NCBI RefSeq assembly: GCF_002929705.1
Contig: NZ_PJIN01000008.1
Span: 1 to 64,000 of the forward strand
DNA from: Arthrobacter sp. N199823
GTDB taxonomy: Bacteria > Actinomycetota > Actinomycetes > Actinomycetales > Micrococcaceae
DNA length: 64,000 nt
Direction: 5' to 3'
Both the position numbers and the translations under genes were made by a program. Below, one piece after another: positions 53,881 to 63,056 of this stretch (position 1 is its first letter; each line of letters opens with the position of its first letter). Under the pieces are notes generated by a model that was not told the origin of the DNA, did no database searches, and saw nothing but the letters and a program-made list of their open reading frames with translations.

Positions 53881-54693
53881 TCAGCCAACTTGCTGCGCGG
53901 CCAAGCGGACCTCGCCCAGCACGCGGGCACTCGTCCTCGCCAGTGCTCGGCGAGAGAGCAAGCGAGTGCTGAGAGCGGTGAAGTGGTTGATCCGGCCTGA
54001 GACGATGCTCGGGCGACCGTTTGCCTTGTCCAGTTCCTGGAACGTCGCATCGATCACCTGCGAGGGTGTCTGTTGCACTCCGACGGATGCCTCATTAGTG
54101 CCGACGACATCAAAGAACTCCGTTTTTGTCGACCCGGGACTCACGGCGAGCACGCGAAGCCCTGTGCCCCGGGCCTCGGCCCAGAGCGCCTCGGTGAAAC
54201 TCAGTACGAACGCCTTGGTCGCGCCGTAAACGGCCATGCCGGGAGTCGGTTGGTACGCTGCGGTGCTCGCCACCATGATGAGCGCACCTGGGCCCTGAAG
54301 CAATTGAGGCATGAAAGCCCGGGAAAGCTCGACGACGGCGCCCATGTTGAGCTGCATCTCGCCGGCCATGCGTTCCGGGTCTGCCTGGTCGAACGCGCCG
54401 TGGCTCGCGAAGCCGGCATTGTTGATCAGCGAGGTGATCCGTATTTGGCGGCGCTCCAGCTCGTTGCGCAAGGCGATCGCGGCGCCAGAAACTCCGAGGT
54501 CGGTAGGAAGCACCTCGATGTGCACGTTCGTCGCGGCGCGCAGTTCGGATGCGAGTTCCTCAAGCCTTTCGGCTCGGCGGGCGACGAGCACCAGGTTCGA
54601 TCCGCGCGCTGCGAACCGCCTGGCAAATTCGACGCCGAGACCTGAGCTTGCGCCGGTGATCAGTGTGGTTCCGCCGCTAAGGTCAAGCTTCAT
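53881..54693 (-). CDS. Short-chain dehydrogenase/reductase
   Basis: The 270-residue SDR has the cofactor motif TLITGASSGLGVEFARRFA, NNAG in LINNAGFASHGA, and the catalytic Tyr-x3-Lys in VYGATKAFVLSFTEAL with Ser in MVASTAAYQ. The substrate is unknown. It diverges from a TetR gene, with two related dyads between them, so the TetR probably represses it. The C-terminus lacks a membrane anchor. Confidence 0.9.
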   Translation of the reverse strand: MKLDLSGGTTLITGASSGLGVEFARRFAARGSNLVLVARRAERLEELASELRAATNVHIEVLPTDLGVSGAAIALRNELERRQIRITSLINNAGFASHGAFDQADPERMAGEMQLNMGAVVELSRAFMPQLLQGPGALIMVASTAAYQPTPGMAVYGATKAFVLSFTEALWAEARGTGLRVLAVSPGSTKTEFFDVVGTNEASVGVQQTPSQVIDATFQELDKANGRPSIVSGRINHFTALSTRLLSRRALARTSARVLGEVRLAAQQVG

Positions 54694-54721
54694 ATTGGAT
54701 TCCTTCGGTTGAAACGGGCAA

Positions 54722-54738
54722 TGTTGTCAGTGACATCA
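54722..54738. promoter_or_regulatory. Candidate TetR operator 1 (SDR/TetR)
   Basis: TGTTGTCAGTGACATCA has 8-base arms with one mismatch around G. A second, similar dyad lies 36 bases on. Confidence 0.5.
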
Positions 54739-54757
54739 TTCTGCAGGGACTCATCTT

Positions 54758-54774
54758 TGTTGTCAATGTCAACA
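54758..54774. promoter_or_regulatory. Candidate TetR operator 2 (SDR/TetR)
   Basis: TGTTGTCAATGTCAACA has 8-base arms with one mismatch around the centre. It is close to the TetR start, so binding would block both divergent promoters. Confidence 0.5.
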
Positions 54775-54792
54775 TCGCGGTAGGATCATCAG

Positions 54793-55392
54793 GTGCCCAT
54801 TCACTCTTATCATCACGGCGATCTCCGCCGCACCCTATTGGAAGCGGCTGCGTCCAGCATCGAGATCAACGGTGTAGACGCGCTCTCGTTACGGCAGCTA
54901 GCCCGCGATGCCGGCGTGAGCCATGCTGCCCCGAGTCGACACTTCCGAGACAAACAAGCACTTCTGGATGCATTGGCGGAGGATGGGTTCAACCGTTTGG
55001 CTGCATCCCTCGAGGAGGCAACCCAAGGTGCGCCGACAACCTCGACGGAGGCTCGGCGGCGATTCGATGACCTCGCACGCAGCTATGTCGGGTTCGCTCT
55101 CGCCCAGCCCACGCTCCTGTCGCTCATGTTCAGCCTGAAGCACGCACCCAGCGCCCGCGTCGAGCTTCTTGCCGCAGGACACGCGTCGATGGCGCTGACG
55201 ATGCGCGTCGTCGTGGCAGCTCAGGAGATTGGCGCGATCGGCCCCGGAGACCCACAGCGGATCGCACTTGTTGCCTTCGCGACCTTCCACGGTGTCGCGA
55301 TACTTGCCTCTGGAGGCCTCCTTGACGAAGTGCCGGCAGCCGATCTGGTCGCGACCGCGAGCGAGCTTTTCTGGAATGGCCTCCAATCCTGA
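54793..55392 (+). CDS. TetR family regulator divergent to the SDR
   Basis: The 199-residue protein starts at GTG (AGGA 7 bases upstream). It has a helix-turn-helix SLRQLARDAGVSHAAPSRHFRDKQALLDALAEDG and the TetR_C-type helical domain (QPTLLSLMFSLKHAPSARVELL). Its ligand is unknown. It is divergent to the SDR gene across two near-identical dyads. Confidence 0.88.
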   Translation: MPIHSYHHGDLRRTLLEAAASSIEINGVDALSLRQLARDAGVSHAAPSRHFRDKQALLDALAEDGFNRLAASLEEATQGAPTTSTEARRRFDDLARSYVGFALAQPTLLSLMFSLKHAPSARVELLAAGHASMALTMRVVVAAQEIGAIGPGDPQRIALVAFATFHGVAILASGGLLDEVPAADLVATASELFWNGLQS

Positions 55393-56305
55393 CCGGCGCC
55401 GGGATGGTCACTCGAACAAGTCGGTTCACTCGCTAGGGCCAGAGTCGAAATTCATCCTCCGGAGACCCCGTTGTTTTAGCGGGTGACTTGCTACCAGGGC
55501 AGAAGCTCGGTTGTTGTCTGTCGTCAAACTAGGGTGGGGTAGTACTCAATTTAGCTTTACTTTAGCTATTGGCACACATAGTCGGACTGTTCCGTCCAGT
55601 CTCATAGAAGCCCTTATTGCTATGAGTATTTTTGTAGCTGCAGTTCATGCCAACTTGCCAATCTTCGCGTGAAAGCAGATCTGTGTGGTCAACTTTTCGG
55701 ACAGATCAATGGGCTGGAGTTCTCCGAAACGCTCCGCGAACTTGACTAGGGAACTCGCCGATCAGGAGTTGCGGACTTCACTGGCGCGACGGTCCGTGCA
55801 GGCCGCACTGGCAGGGCTGAATCCCACCTATGTGTACTTCACTGGCGCGACGTGGCATGCCCCCTCTCATGAGGAGGAGCCTCGGTTGGATCGTCCATCG
55901 ATCTCACACCATGATTGGGCATGCAATTCATGTTCTCCTGCAATGCGGCGCAGTGGAATGGGATAAAGGGTGTGACAGGCAGCGGGCTGCTGGCCCGTCA
56001 GATGGTTTGGGCGTCAGCCGGTGGACGCCGAGGGCCAGGCCGAACCTGACCTCTCGCGAGTGGCATCCTAGTGGCACTCCGTCACGCCTGCCTCGTTCGC
56101 AGCCCTAGTCGACAAACCATCGGCTACCAAACGCCGAAAGAACTTGAGAACAAATACCAGCAACACCACGCCCAGGAAAAACTGGGCGGGTGAGAATAAA
56201 GTCTCTACACGACCAATTATGGTTCAGTACGCAGATCGGGCCCGGACAAAGATGTTCGACGCCCCAGCACGATCATGGTGCAGGGCTGCAACGCCGTGGT
56301 CCCGC
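55393..56305. other. Large gap, no supported gene
   Basis: About 900 bases separate the TetR gene and the Fes-like gene. A 17-bp direct repeat (ACTTCACTGGCGCGACG) occurs at 55775-55791 and 55836-55852. A plus frame around 55740-55900 reads SLARRSVQAALAGLNPTYVYF and may be a remnant, but it has no start or recognised family. No clear terminator was seen. Confidence 0.4.
55775..55852 (+). repeat. 17-bp direct repeat pair
   Basis: ACTTCACTGGCGCGACG occurs twice, 61 bases apart, in the gap before the siderophore locus. It may be a chance duplication or a remnant of a decayed gene. Confidence 0.55.
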
Positions 56306-57625
56306 TTATCCCAGCAAGTCCGCAAGCCCGTGGATGAGCCAAGGATTCCACCATGTCCAGTCGTGTCCGCCCGTAATTGAACGCAGAGAAATGTCCGCGT
56401 CGAGCGGCACCAGATCCGCGAGTAATTGCACCGAGGCGGCATGGATGTCCGCCTCGTAGATGCCAGCCTGCAGCCGCAGCACCACACGGTCCGCCACCTG
56501 GGCCAGCGGTTCGGCAAGGTCATAGCGCCACAGGGACGGCGACTGCGCCAGCGCCACCCCCACCAGCTCCGGGTACCGGGCCACCTGCCACAGCGATGCC
56601 AGCCCGCCATAGCTGGCCCCCGAAACAATAGTTCCGGCAGCATCCGCGCGCACCGCAAGGGTGCGGCGCAGCAGCGGCAGTAGGTCAGCCGCCACGAAAT
56701 CCACGGTACCCACGGGCCCGCTGAGTTCCTCGGACCGGGTGGCGCCGTCGTAGGAATCCACCATGGCCACGTGCAGGGGAGGCACGACGCCGTCCCGCAC
56801 CGCCGCATCTAGGGTCGCCTTGAGGTTGAGGTACTTCGCCCACACCTGCCCGTCATGCAGGATGAGTAGGGGCGTTGGCTCCGCCACACTTCCGGGCGGC
56901 GAGTACACCCATACGGTGCGCAGGCGCCCGTTGCACGAATCCACAAGCTGCAGTTCTGTCAGCCCCTCCGAAGCGGCATGGCCCGAGCCGCCAGCCAGCA
57001 CGCCGCCCATGACGGGCGTGGTGGCATCCGGATCTACCGAGGCCCGTGCAAGCCACGGTGCCGCAGGGGCTCCTGGCAGTCGCGCCACCGACATTGCACC
57101 TCCGTTCATGCCTGCCCCCAGCACCGGGTTGAGGGGATCGGGGCCGCCCGCGTCGGCAGCCATGCGGATGCCCCGGCGCATTGTGGCGGCCTGCCACGGT
57201 GCCTGCCCAGGGCCGCGGTGGACGGTGATCCGGTATCCACATTCCCAGTCCGCGGGCATGAGGTAGCTCAGCGCCCATAATCCGGATGGCCCGATCTGTT
57301 CAAATTCGCTGGCTGCCGTGTTGCGGTGGTCCACCAGGGCATTGGCCGACAGAATCACGGCGGTGGCATCCGGGTCCACGTGCAGGAAGGTCACGGCCCG
57401 GCGGCCAACGCGCCCGTCCGGCGAGGGCTCCACCAGAGGGAGACCGCCGCCGGCATCGGAGCCGGAAAGGAGCCGCCTTAGGAACGCCTCCTGCCGCTCG
57501 GCACCCCATGCGTTCCAGCGGGCAGCGAAGTGCCCGCGAAGCACCGGAATCTCCGGGGCTTCACTAGCGACCGGGTCCTTCGGTGCCGGAAACGCCTCGG
57601 TCCGTGTGCCCTGCAGCCCGCTCAC
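56306..57625 (-). CDS. Fes-like ferric-enterobactin esterase
   Basis: The 439-residue protein has the Fes N-terminal beta domain (about 20-200: VTFLHVDPDATAVILSANALVDHR, EFEQIGPSGLWALSYLMPADWECGYRI) and an alpha/beta-hydrolase domain with TPLLILHDGQVWAKY and the nucleophile Ser in IVSGASYGGLASL. The catalytic His is in ITGGHDWTWWNPWLI. It cuts catecholate siderophores in the cytoplasm to free iron. It starts with GTG overlapping the ATPase stop by 4 bp, so it ends the fepDGC-type import operon. It has no signal peptide. Confidence 0.9.
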   Translation of the reverse strand: MSGLQGTRTEAFPAPKDPVASEAPEIPVLRGHFAARWNAWGAERQEAFLRRLLSGSDAGGGLPLVEPSPDGRVGRRAVTFLHVDPDATAVILSANALVDHRNTAASEFEQIGPSGLWALSYLMPADWECGYRITVHRGPGQAPWQAATMRRGIRMAADAGGPDPLNPVLGAGMNGGAMSVARLPGAPAAPWLARASVDPDATTPVMGGVLAGGSGHAASEGLTELQLVDSCNGRLRTVWVYSPPGSVAEPTPLLILHDGQVWAKYLNLKATLDAAVRDGVVPPLHVAMVDSYDGATRSEELSGPVGTVDFVAADLLPLLRRTLAVRADAAGTIVSGASYGGLASLWQVARYPELVGVALAQSPSLWRYDLAEPLAQVADRVVLRLQAGIYEADIHAASVQLLADLVPLDADISLRSITGGHDWTWWNPWLIHGLADLLG

Positions 57626-58479
57626 GCCGGCACCTGCAGTGTGTCGGCAGCGGCCGCTGGTGACACGCCGTCGGGCTCCAGCGGAACCACCAGCGGTCCG
57701 CCCGTGGCCGGGTCGGTGATGACAACTGACTCAATGCCGTACACCTCCCGCATGATTTCCGGGGTGGCGATCCGAGATGGCGGGCCCTCGGCGACGATGC
57801 GGCCGTCCTTCATGGCGATCACGTGGTCGGCGAAGCGGAAAGCGAGCGAAAGGTCGTGCAGCACGGTGACCAGAGTGTAATTCCCCGTGAGGTGAAGCCG
57901 CCGGCACAGGCGCAGCACCTCCAGCTGGTGGGCGATGTCCAGGAAGGTGGTGGGCTCATCCAGCAGCAGCACCGGAGTATCTTGGGCCAGCGCCAAGGCC
58001 AGCCACACGCGCTGTCGCTGCCCGCCGGAGAGTTCACCCACGGCACGGTCCGCCAACTCCGTGACCCCTGTGGCGGCCATGGCCTCAGCTACCTTGGCTT
58101 TGTCCGTCTCCGAGAACTGCCGCAGCACACCCTGGTGTGGGAAGCGGCCGCGTGCCACGAGGTCTGAGACGGTGATGCCGTCCGGTGCGGTGGACTGCTG
58201 CGGTAGCAGTGCCAGGCGCCGCGCCACATCGCGGGTGCGGTAACTATGGATGTTCCGCCCGTCCAGATCCACCTGGCCCGCCGTGGGCTTGAGCAGCCGG
58301 GACAGGGCCCGCAGCAGCGTGGACTTGCCGCAGGCATTGGGACCAATAATGGCGGTAAAAGAGCCCGGCGGAATGACAACGTCCAGCCCCTCGGAGATGC
58401 GGCGACCGTCGTAACCCAGGTCCAGGGCGTGACCGGACAGCACGTCGCTGCCCTCAAGGTGCGAGCTTGTAGTTTTCAT
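57622..58479 (-). CDS. Siderophore ABC transporter ATP-binding protein (FepC-like)
   Basis: The 285-residue ABC ATPase has Walker A IIGPNACGKSTLLRAL, a Q-loop region LALLPQQSTAPDGITV, the signature LSGGQRQRVWLALALA, Walker B VLLLDEPTTFLD and the switch His in LHDLS. The C-terminal tail is family-specific. It powers uptake through the two permeases encoded upstream. The ATG at 58479 begins MKTTSSHLEG; a longer reading upstream is not credible. The final bases overlap the Fes-like start. Confidence 0.93.
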   Translation of the reverse strand: MKTTSSHLEGSDVLSGHALDLGYDGRRISEGLDVVIPPGSFTAIIGPNACGKSTLLRALSRLLKPTAGQVDLDGRNIHSYRTRDVARRLALLPQQSTAPDGITVSDLVARGRFPHQGVLRQFSETDKAKVAEAMAATGVTELADRAVGELSGGQRQRVWLALALAQDTPVLLLDEPTTFLDIAHQLEVLRLCRRLHLTGNYTLVTVLHDLSLAFRFADHVIAMKDGRIVAEGPPSRIATPEIMREVYGIESVVITDPATGGPLVVPLEPDGVSPAAAADTLQVPA

Positions 58480-58502
58480 CGAGTTCCTTCTTATGTTGTG
58501 CA

Positions 58503-59510
58503 TCAGATGCTCCGGCTGCGCGTGACTAGCCACAGCAGGTAACAGCCGCCAACCAGGCCTGTCATGAGCCCAATGGGCACGTGGACGGTCATCGGCAGCC
58601 TTTGGGTCAGGAGGTCGCAGGCCACCATGAGGGCGGCACCCATGAGAGCGCCCGTGCCCAGAGGAACCTGAACCGACCGGGTCAGCCTGGCTGCGAGTTG
58701 TGGTGCCGCCAAGGCAACAAAGGCGATGGGGCCCACTGCGGCCGTGGCCACTGCTGTCAGGCCGACGGCGGCCGCCATGGAGGTCAGCCGGCTCGCCTCG
58801 ACCCGGACGCCAAGGGCGCGGGCCACGTCGTCGCCCATTTCCAAAAGTCCCAAGCTCCGGCCCTGCACCAGAAGCACCGGAAGCAGTAGCACCACAGCAG
58901 CCGCAACGGGCACGGCGTGCTCCCAAGTCCTTGCCGCCAGGGAGCCGGAGAGCCACATTTGCGCCTGGAGCGCCAAGTCTTCATTGCCCTTCAGGAGCAG
59001 CAGCGTGTTGACGGCCCCGAGCATGGCGCCGATGCCGATCCCCACCAAGATCAGCCGGTAGCCGCCGCTGACGCCGCCCCGCACTGAGAGGGCGTACACC
59101 ACGGCGGCGGCAAGCAGCCCGCCGGCAATGGCTGCCAGTGCCGTGGCGGCCGGCCCGGCATTGAACAAGATGATCTGGGCTACGGCGCCGGTTGCCGCGC
59201 CGGTGGTGAAGCCAATGATGTCCGGGGAGCCCAGGGCGTTGCGGGAGATGGACTGGAAGGTGGCGCCGGCAGCTCCTAGGCACAGTCCGACGCCGATGGC
59301 CGTCACCGTGCGCGGCAGGCGGATCCGGTGAATCACCATGCCGGCTTGCGGGTTGTCAGAGAGGCCAAAAACGGCTGCCATGACCTCGCGGAAGGAAAAG
59401 CTGATGGTGCCAGTCTGCATGGCCAACACACCCAGTAAAGCGGTGGTCGCGAGCAAAACGATTCCTACCACAACGGTGCGGGGTGCTGCGGGGATGCGTA
59501 AGGCGTTCAC
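58503..59510 (-). CDS. FecCD-type iron-siderophore permease (FepG-like)
   Basis: The 335-residue FecCD-family permease has about nine spans and conserved segments such as VIHRIRLPRTVTAIGVGLCLGAAGATFQSI, LASPDIIGFTTGAATGA, GVSGGYRLILVGIGIGAM and GPIAFVALAAPQLAARL. It forms the channel with FepD. The start lies within the FepD stop by a 4-bp overlap. The ATPase gene follows 23 bases after the stop. Confidence 0.92.
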   Translation of the reverse strand: MNALRIPAAPRTVVVGIVLLATTALLGVLAMQTGTISFSFREVMAAVFGLSDNPQAGMVIHRIRLPRTVTAIGVGLCLGAAGATFQSISRNALGSPDIIGFTTGAATGAVAQIILFNAGPAATALAAIAGGLLAAAVVYALSVRGGVSGGYRLILVGIGIGAMLGAVNTLLLLKGNEDLALQAQMWLSGSLAARTWEHAVPVAAAVVLLLPVLLVQGRSLGLLEMGDDVARALGVRVEASRLTSMAAAVGLTAVATAAVGPIAFVALAAPQLAARLTRSVQVPLGTGALMGAALMVACDLLTQRLPMTVHVPIGLMTGLVGGCYLLWLVTRSRSI

Positions 59511-60526
59511 AGCTGCACCAACTTCCTGCGGCGGGCCAGAGCAATGAACACTGGTGCGCCGATAACAGCACTCATGACCCCGGCCCCGATCTCACCGGGG
59601 TAGGCCACCACACGCGCCAGGATGTCTGCGGCCAACAGCAACAGCGCACCCAGCAGCATGGAAAACGGCAGGAGCCGGCTGTGGTTTGGGCCCACCACAA
59701 AGCGGGCCATGTGCGGGGCCGCCAGGCCCAGAAAGCCAATGGGTCCGGCCGCTGCCGTTGCCGCACCCGCCAGGAGCAATATGGCCCCGGTGCCCAGCAG
59801 CCAGGTGGTGCGCATCTTGATACCCAGCGCGTTGCCCAGGTCGTTGCCCAGTGACAGCGAGTCTAGGCTCCGTGCGGTGGACAGGCCCAGCACCATGGCC
59901 ACGGCGCAGGCACCGAGCACCCATGGCAGCACATCGTAGCCGCGACCCTGGAGGGATCCGCTGGCCCAGCTGACAAAGTTCCGCAGTCGCTGGGCATCGC
60001 CGGCAAGGATGATGATCGCCGTCACCGAGCCAAGCATGACGCTGAGCCCGGCCCCGGCCAGGACCAGCCGGACCGGATTGTTGCCGGCGTCGTGCGCCCG
60101 GCCCAGCGCGTAGACCAACAGGGAGGCTGCGGCGGCACCGGCAAAGCCGAACCACATGTACTGAGCCGGCCCCGTTACACCCAGAAAAGCGAGCCCGGCG
60201 GCTACCGCCGCGGCGGCCCCGGCATTGATGCCCAGGATGCCCGGCTCGGCCAGGGGGTTGCGCGTCAGTGCCTGCATGAGGGCGCCGGCCAGCGCCAGTG
60301 CCGCACCGACTGCAATGGCCAGGAACGTGCGGGGGAGCCGAAGCTCAACCACCAGTAGGTGGGTGCTTTGGGTCGGGTCAAAGTGTGTGAGTGCTTGCCA
60401 GGTTTCTGCCGGGGAAATGGCGCGGCTGCCGATCGACAGGCTGGCCAGGGCCAGGGTCACCAGGAGTGCCAGGCCGCCAATCCAGCCGGTTCTTATCCGG
60501 GAATGCTTGCGCGGGGACTGGAACAT
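59507..60526 (-). CDS. FecCD-type iron-siderophore permease (FepD-like)
   Basis: The 339-residue FecCD permease has ELRLPRTFLAIAVGAALALAGALMQALTRNPLAEPGILGINAGAA, RLVLAGAGLSVMLGSVTA, LPWVLGACAVAMVLGL and GPIGFLGLAAPHMARF. It is the first gene of the leftward import operon, 91 bases from an IdeR-like box, so it is probably iron-repressed. No binding protein for the siderophore lies in the window. Confidence 0.92.
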   Translation of the reverse strand: MFQSPRKHSRIRTGWIGGLALLVTLALASLSIGSRAISPAETWQALTHFDPTQSTHLLVVELRLPRTFLAIAVGAALALAGALMQALTRNPLAEPGILGINAGAAAAVAAGLAFLGVTGPAQYMWFGFAGAAAASLLVYALGRAHDAGNNPVRLVLAGAGLSVMLGSVTAIIILAGDAQRLRNFVSWASGSLQGRGYDVLPWVLGACAVAMVLGLSTARSLDSLSLGNDLGNALGIKMRTTWLLGTGAILLLAGAATAAAGPIGFLGLAAPHMARFVVGPNHSRLLPFSMLLGALLLLAADILARVVAYPGEIGAGVMSAVIGAPVFIALARRRKLVQL

Positions 60527-60616
60527 CTCTAGGCACCGCCGTTGCTACGGGGGGTCATTGCTGGAACTCGATTCCTTGTGCTGAACCGGCCCAGGTGAGG
60601 GTGCCGGCGATGTGGC

Positions 60617-60635
60617 ATAGGTAAGCCTAAGCTAA
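60617..60635. promoter_or_regulatory. IdeR/DtxR-like iron box 1
   Basis: Read as TTAGCTTAGGCTTACCTAT on the minus strand, it matches about 16 of 19 positions of the DtxR/IdeR consensus TTAGGTTAGSCTAACCTAA. It lies 91 bases upstream of the fepD-like start. An iron-bound repressor would silence uptake when iron is plentiful. Confidence 0.7.
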
Positions 60636-60953
60636 TAAGTCTGCATGGATATGCATGAACTTGGAATGTTGCTCAAGGCTGAGGCGGGCCGAAAATGTGG
60701 GATGTTTCACATTTTCGATGCATTGCGAGCCAGGCGCCCCCGGAGCCGTCCTTCCGGCTCGGGTTGATCCGCGGTGGCCGATTGGCGGGGAATTGAGCCA
60801 AAAATCCCGCCCTTGCAGGACTTCCGGCGACTTCGGGCCCCGCCCTTGATGGGTCGGCTTCCTCGGCAGAGGCCATTTCGCCTACCGCTAGCTTGACGGG
60901 CTTGTCAAGTGGCAGAAATCCTCATAACGAAACAAAAATGTGACGTAAATAAG
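60636..60953. other. Intergenic region between the two siderophore arms
   Basis: No gene was seen. It contains the divergent promoters and a strong hairpin at 60690-60717. Reading frames are short and biased. Confidence 0.4.
60690..60717. terminator. Hairpin in the siderophore intergenic region
   Basis: CGAAAATGTG and CACATTTTCG form a perfect 10-bp stem with an 8-base loop between the divergent arms. It may be an insulating terminator or structured RNA; no T-run follows directly. Confidence 0.4.
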
Positions 60954-60972
60954 TTAGGTAAGGCTATGCTCA
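60954..60972. promoter_or_regulatory. IdeR/DtxR-like iron box 2
   Basis: TTAGGTAAGGCTATGCTCA matches about 15 of 19 positions of the IdeR consensus; the left half is near perfect. It lies 60 bases upstream of the entA-like start, a usual place for iron repression of siderophore synthesis. Confidence 0.65.
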
Positions 60973-61031
60973 CTTCTGATCAAGTGTTCGGATGAGCCGG
61001 ACCTAACAATGGCGAGAGGGAGTCCATCACC

Positions 61032-61820
61032 GTGATGAAGCCAAAGACACTGCTCGTGACAGGGGCTGCCGGAGGAATTGGCAGGGCCTGCGCCCTGAAA
61101 CTGGACCGGGACAGCCCTGCACAGGACGTCTTGGTGCTGGCAGACCGCGATGGCCCAGGCCTGGCGCGGCTGGCGGCGCAAATACCGGGCCGCGAGGTGC
61201 TTACCGTCCCCACGGATGTCAGTGACCCGGATTCCGTTGCATCCCTGTTCAATGCCGTTGCGGCCCGCCCGGAGCCTTTGGCCGCGCTTGTCCACGCCGC
61301 AGGGATCCTCAGCGTGGGCTCCGCACCTGACGTTGACTTCCAGACATGGCGCCAGACGCTGGCAGTCAATGCCGATGGTGTTTTCTTGGTGACAACCGCA
61401 GCCGCCCGAATGATGCTGGAACGGCCAGTGAACAACCGCTCCATGGTGTTGCTTGGCTCCAATGCGGCCGGCGTCCCACGCTCCACCATGCCGGTGTATG
61501 CGGCGTCCAAGGCGGCGGCGGCGGCATTCATGAGGTCACTTGGGCTGGACCTGGCACCACGCGGGATCCGCTGCAACACCGTGTGCCCGGGATCCACCAA
61601 CACCGGCATGCAGCAGGCATTTTGGGGCGCTGATGCCCAGGCCGGGCGGCAATCGGTGTTGGACGGCGATGCCCGTGCATTTCGGGTCGGCGTCCCCCTG
61701 GGCCGCATTGCCGAGCCCGAGGACATTGCCGACGCCGTGACTTTCCTGCTCTCGGAACAGGCTCGGCATATCACCATGCAGGACCTGTATGTGGATGGCG
61801 GCGCAACGCTGCGCGCCTGA
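61032..61820 (+). CDS. EntA-like 2,3-dihydro-2,3-dihydroxybenzoate dehydrogenase
   Basis: The 262-residue SDR protein has TLLVTGAAGGIGRACALKLD, DVSDPDSVASLFNAVAARPEPLAALVHAAGIL, the catalytic Tyr-x3-Lys in MPVYAASKAAAAAFMRS, Ser in LLGSNAAG and GRIAEPEDIADAVTFLLS with VDGGATLRA at the end. Its order before EntC- and EntE-like genes, and the iron box, point to catechol synthesis from isochorismate rather than another SDR substrate. A GTG start at 61032 follows GAGAGGGAG-like sequence. Confidence 0.85.
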   Translation: MMKPKTLLVTGAAGGIGRACALKLDRDSPAQDVLVLADRDGPGLARLAAQIPGREVLTVPTDVSDPDSVASLFNAVAARPEPLAALVHAAGILSVGSAPDVDFQTWRQTLAVNADGVFLVTTAAARMMLERPVNNRSMVLLGSNAAGVPRSTMPVYAASKAAAAAFMRSLGLDLAPRGIRCNTVCPGSTNTGMQQAFWGADAQAGRQSVLDGDARAFRVGVPLGRIAEPEDIADAVTFLLSEQARHITMQDLYVDGGATLRA

Positions 61821-61862
61821 ACCAGACCCCTTTTCGATTCGACTTTCACTGAAAGGCACACC

Positions 61863-63056
61863 ATGACCGCTCAACTGGCGCCCGCGCCGATCCCAACCGC
61901 AGCCTGGCTGCGTGACCCTCTTGCCGAGTACCGGCAAGGCGACTTCCTCATGTCCGGAACTGCCGGCAGCGTCCTGGGGCGCGGCACGGAAACCCTGCGC
62001 ATGGATGCGAGCAACAGCCGCGACGTCCTTGCCGCACATTTTGGTGCCGCATCGCAGCGCCCGGCCATCGCCGGAGTCCTGCCGTTCCAGCCCGGCAAGA
62101 GCGGCGAGTTCCTCGTCATGGACACCACCCTGCGCGGGCCCCGCCTGGCACGCCCCGCCTCTAAAGCCGGGGCGGTGCAGGGCACTTCCGCGCTGGGCAC
62201 TGCAATCCGGGGCCAGCGCGGTGGAACCCCCATGGCCCCGCAGGCCGCGGACGGCCACTACACGGACGCCGTGGCCGCGGCCCTGAAGAAGTTCTCGCCC
62301 AGCGGCCTGCAAAAGGTGGTGCTGGCCCGTTCCCGCAGCGCGGCCCTGCCGGCCCCGCTGGACATCACCGCGTTGCTGGCACGGTTGTTGGGACAGAACC
62401 CTTCGGCGTATGTGTTTGCCGCCCCGCTGCCCGGCAACAAGACGCTGGTGGGCGCAAGCCCCGAACTGTTGATTCGCCGAAGCGGCACCCTCGCCCTGAG
62501 CAACCCGTTGGCCGGCTCGGTGCCCCGCTGCGCCGACCCCGTGCAGGACGCGGCCAATGCCCAGACCCTGCTGCGCTCCGTCAAGGACCTGCACGAGCAT
62601 GCCATCGTGGTCGATATGGTGGCCGGGGTCATGGGCGGGCTGTGCCACGACCTGGTGGTGCCGCCCCGCCCGGAGCTGGTGCGGACGGACTCCATGTGGC
62701 ACCTTTCCACCAAGCTGCAGGGCAGGCTCAGAGACCCGGAGACCACGTCCCTGGACCTGGCCTTTGCCCTCCACCCCACACCGGCCGTATGTGGTTGGCC
62801 CACCCAAATGGCCTGCGAGCTGATCGAGGAGCTGGAGGAAAGCGCACGCGGCTTCTACGCCGGTGCAGTGGGCTGGACAGATGCGGCGGGCGACGGCGAA
62901 TGGGCCGTGAGTATCCGCTGCGCTGAAGTCTCCAACGACGGCGTACGGGTGCATGCAGGTGCCGGGATTGTCCCCGGCAGTGACCCACAGCTGGAGCTGG
63001 CCGAGACCGAGGCCAAGTTCCGCACCATCCTGGCCGGGCTGGGGGTGGCTCCGTGA
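61863..63056 (+). CDS. EntC/DhbC-like isochorismate synthase
   Basis: The 397-residue chorismate-binding enzyme has LQKVVLARSRS, LVGASPELLIRRSG and PLAGSVPRCADPVQD with the Mg/chorismate contacts, then the conserved SARGFYAGAVGWTDAAGDGEWAVSIRCAE and GAGIVPGSDPQLELAETEAKF. It converts chorismate to isochorismate, the first step to 2,3-dihydroxybenzoate. It overlaps the EntE-like gene by one base (TGATG). Confidence 0.9.
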   Translation: MTAQLAPAPIPTAAWLRDPLAEYRQGDFLMSGTAGSVLGRGTETLRMDASNSRDVLAAHFGAASQRPAIAGVLPFQPGKSGEFLVMDTTLRGPRLARPASKAGAVQGTSALGTAIRGQRGGTPMAPQAADGHYTDAVAAALKKFSPSGLQKVVLARSRSAALPAPLDITALLARLLGQNPSAYVFAAPLPGNKTLVGASPELLIRRSGTLALSNPLAGSVPRCADPVQDAANAQTLLRSVKDLHEHAIVVDMVAGVMGGLCHDLVVPPRPELVRTDSMWHLSTKLQGRLRDPETTSLDLAFALHPTPAVCGWPTQMACELIEELEESARGFYAGAVGWTDAAGDGEWAVSIRCAEVSNDGVRVHAGAGIVPGSDPQLELAETEAKFRTILAGLGVAP

